From contig NZ_VNIB01000008.1 in assembly GCF_008124615.1 (NCBI RefSeq), positions 61,375-125,374 of the forward strand: a stretch of DNA of 64,000 nucleotides. The letters are read 5' to 3'. Positions within the stretch are counted from its first letter, which is position 1. Each line of letters starts with the position of its first letter. The notes beneath the pieces were generated by a model. The model made no database searches. It was not told where the DNA came from and saw nothing but the letters and a program-made list of their open reading frames with translations. Both the position numbers and the translations under genes were made by a program. Positions 63,907 through 64,000 of this stretch are shown one piece after another. This stretch comes from Geothermobacter ehrlichii (GTDB lineage Bacteria; Desulfobacterota; Desulfuromonadia; Desulfuromonadales; Geothermobacteraceae).

Positions 63907-64000
63907 TGACCTTCCCCCGAAATTGTGGACAGTCCGAAAAGCTGCTACAACAGCGTCAGGAGGACTGGCATGGTTTCGAAGAGAAGGAAGTACACTCGTG
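63907..64000 (+). mobile_element. Left end of an IS3-family element (IS407-like), cut by window edge
   Basis: TGACCTTCCCCCGAAATTGT then GGACAG resembles the terminal repeat of IS407-group elements. AGGAGG follows, then an ATG (63970) opening M-V-S-K-R-R-K-Y-T, typical of an IS3 OrfA. Only the first codons are visible. Confidence 0.7.
63970..64000 (+). CDS. IS3-family transposase OrfA, N-terminus only
   Basis: Ten codons (MVSKRRKYTR) after AGGAGG match the start of IS3/IS911-type OrfA proteins. The rest lies beyond the window. Confidence 0.65.
   Translation, partial: MVSKRRKYTR

Overview
The window looks like chromosome from a GC-rich deltaproteobacterium of the Desulfuromonadales type (Geobacter/Desulfuromonas/Geothermobacter relatives). 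This is inferred from gene content: CstA with a LytS/LytTR pair, a sigma-54 activator with sigma-54-like promoters, an MshEN-receiver fusion, CheC/CheD chemotaxis, an ApbE/NusG-II/Gx trio and an in-frame UGA that reads as selenocysteine. No rRNA, tRNA or CRISPR array was seen. Most of the sequence is densely packed housekeeping and signalling genes on both strands.

Layout. 0-8 kb: an orphan response regulator, an Mrp ATPase, a GldG-type ABC exporter operon, a cyclic-nucleotide-binding protein with an RsbU-like phosphatase, and a GGDEF protein. 8-17 kb: aminopeptidase N, a K+ channel with a zinc-ribbon tail, a probable structured RNA with a sigma-54-type promoter, PhoB/PhoR, chorismate synthase and an SDR. 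16.6-23 kb: a PilT operon, CstA, the LytTR/LytS pair and an unannotated AhpD-like selenoprotein. 23-28.4 kb: TrmO, then pstSCAB-phoU behind a triple 11-bp Pho box. 28.7-32.8 kb: a sigma-54 activator, two Hsp20 genes, an MshEN-receiver protein and a thioredoxin-fold protein. 33-37 kb: NRDE protein, Lon, ThiL. 37.2-43.4 kb: a chemotaxis operon (cheR, mcp, cheW, cheY, cheA, cheC, cheD; no cheB). 43.4-52.4 kb: LolA, YajQ, RimO, ApbE, NusG-II, Gx protein, a lipoprotein, Hsp33, DUF445 and an AI-2E/PerM protein. 52.4-54.5 kb: a Fic gene in a lower-GC, repeat-bearing segment. 54.5-64 kb: transketolase, glutamate-cysteine ligase, a DJ-1/PfpI protein, a small conserved-looking protein, a KtrA/KtrB-type K+ uptake pair, an SDR, a YdjM-like membrane protein, a PycTM-type (DUF5706) protein and the left end of an IS3-family element cut by the window edge.

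How genes work together. PhoB/PhoR (12-14.7 kb) probably drive pstSCAB-phoU through the Pho box at 23.9 kb. The LytS/LytTR pair probably controls cstA and its own region, because both intergenic regions carry the same 8-mer repeated at a 21-bp period. The chemotaxis genes form one operon.

Most notable items: (1) the selenoprotein with a CxxU motif and a hairpin starting 11 nt after UGA; (2) paired LytTR-type operators; (3) a 6S-like RNA candidate behind a sigma-54-type promoter; (4) a terminal-inverted-repeat element in three copies, two of them directly upstream of response-regulator genes; (5) a second hairpin repeat with a compensatory base-pair change. All functional calls are from reading motifs by eye; no database search was run.
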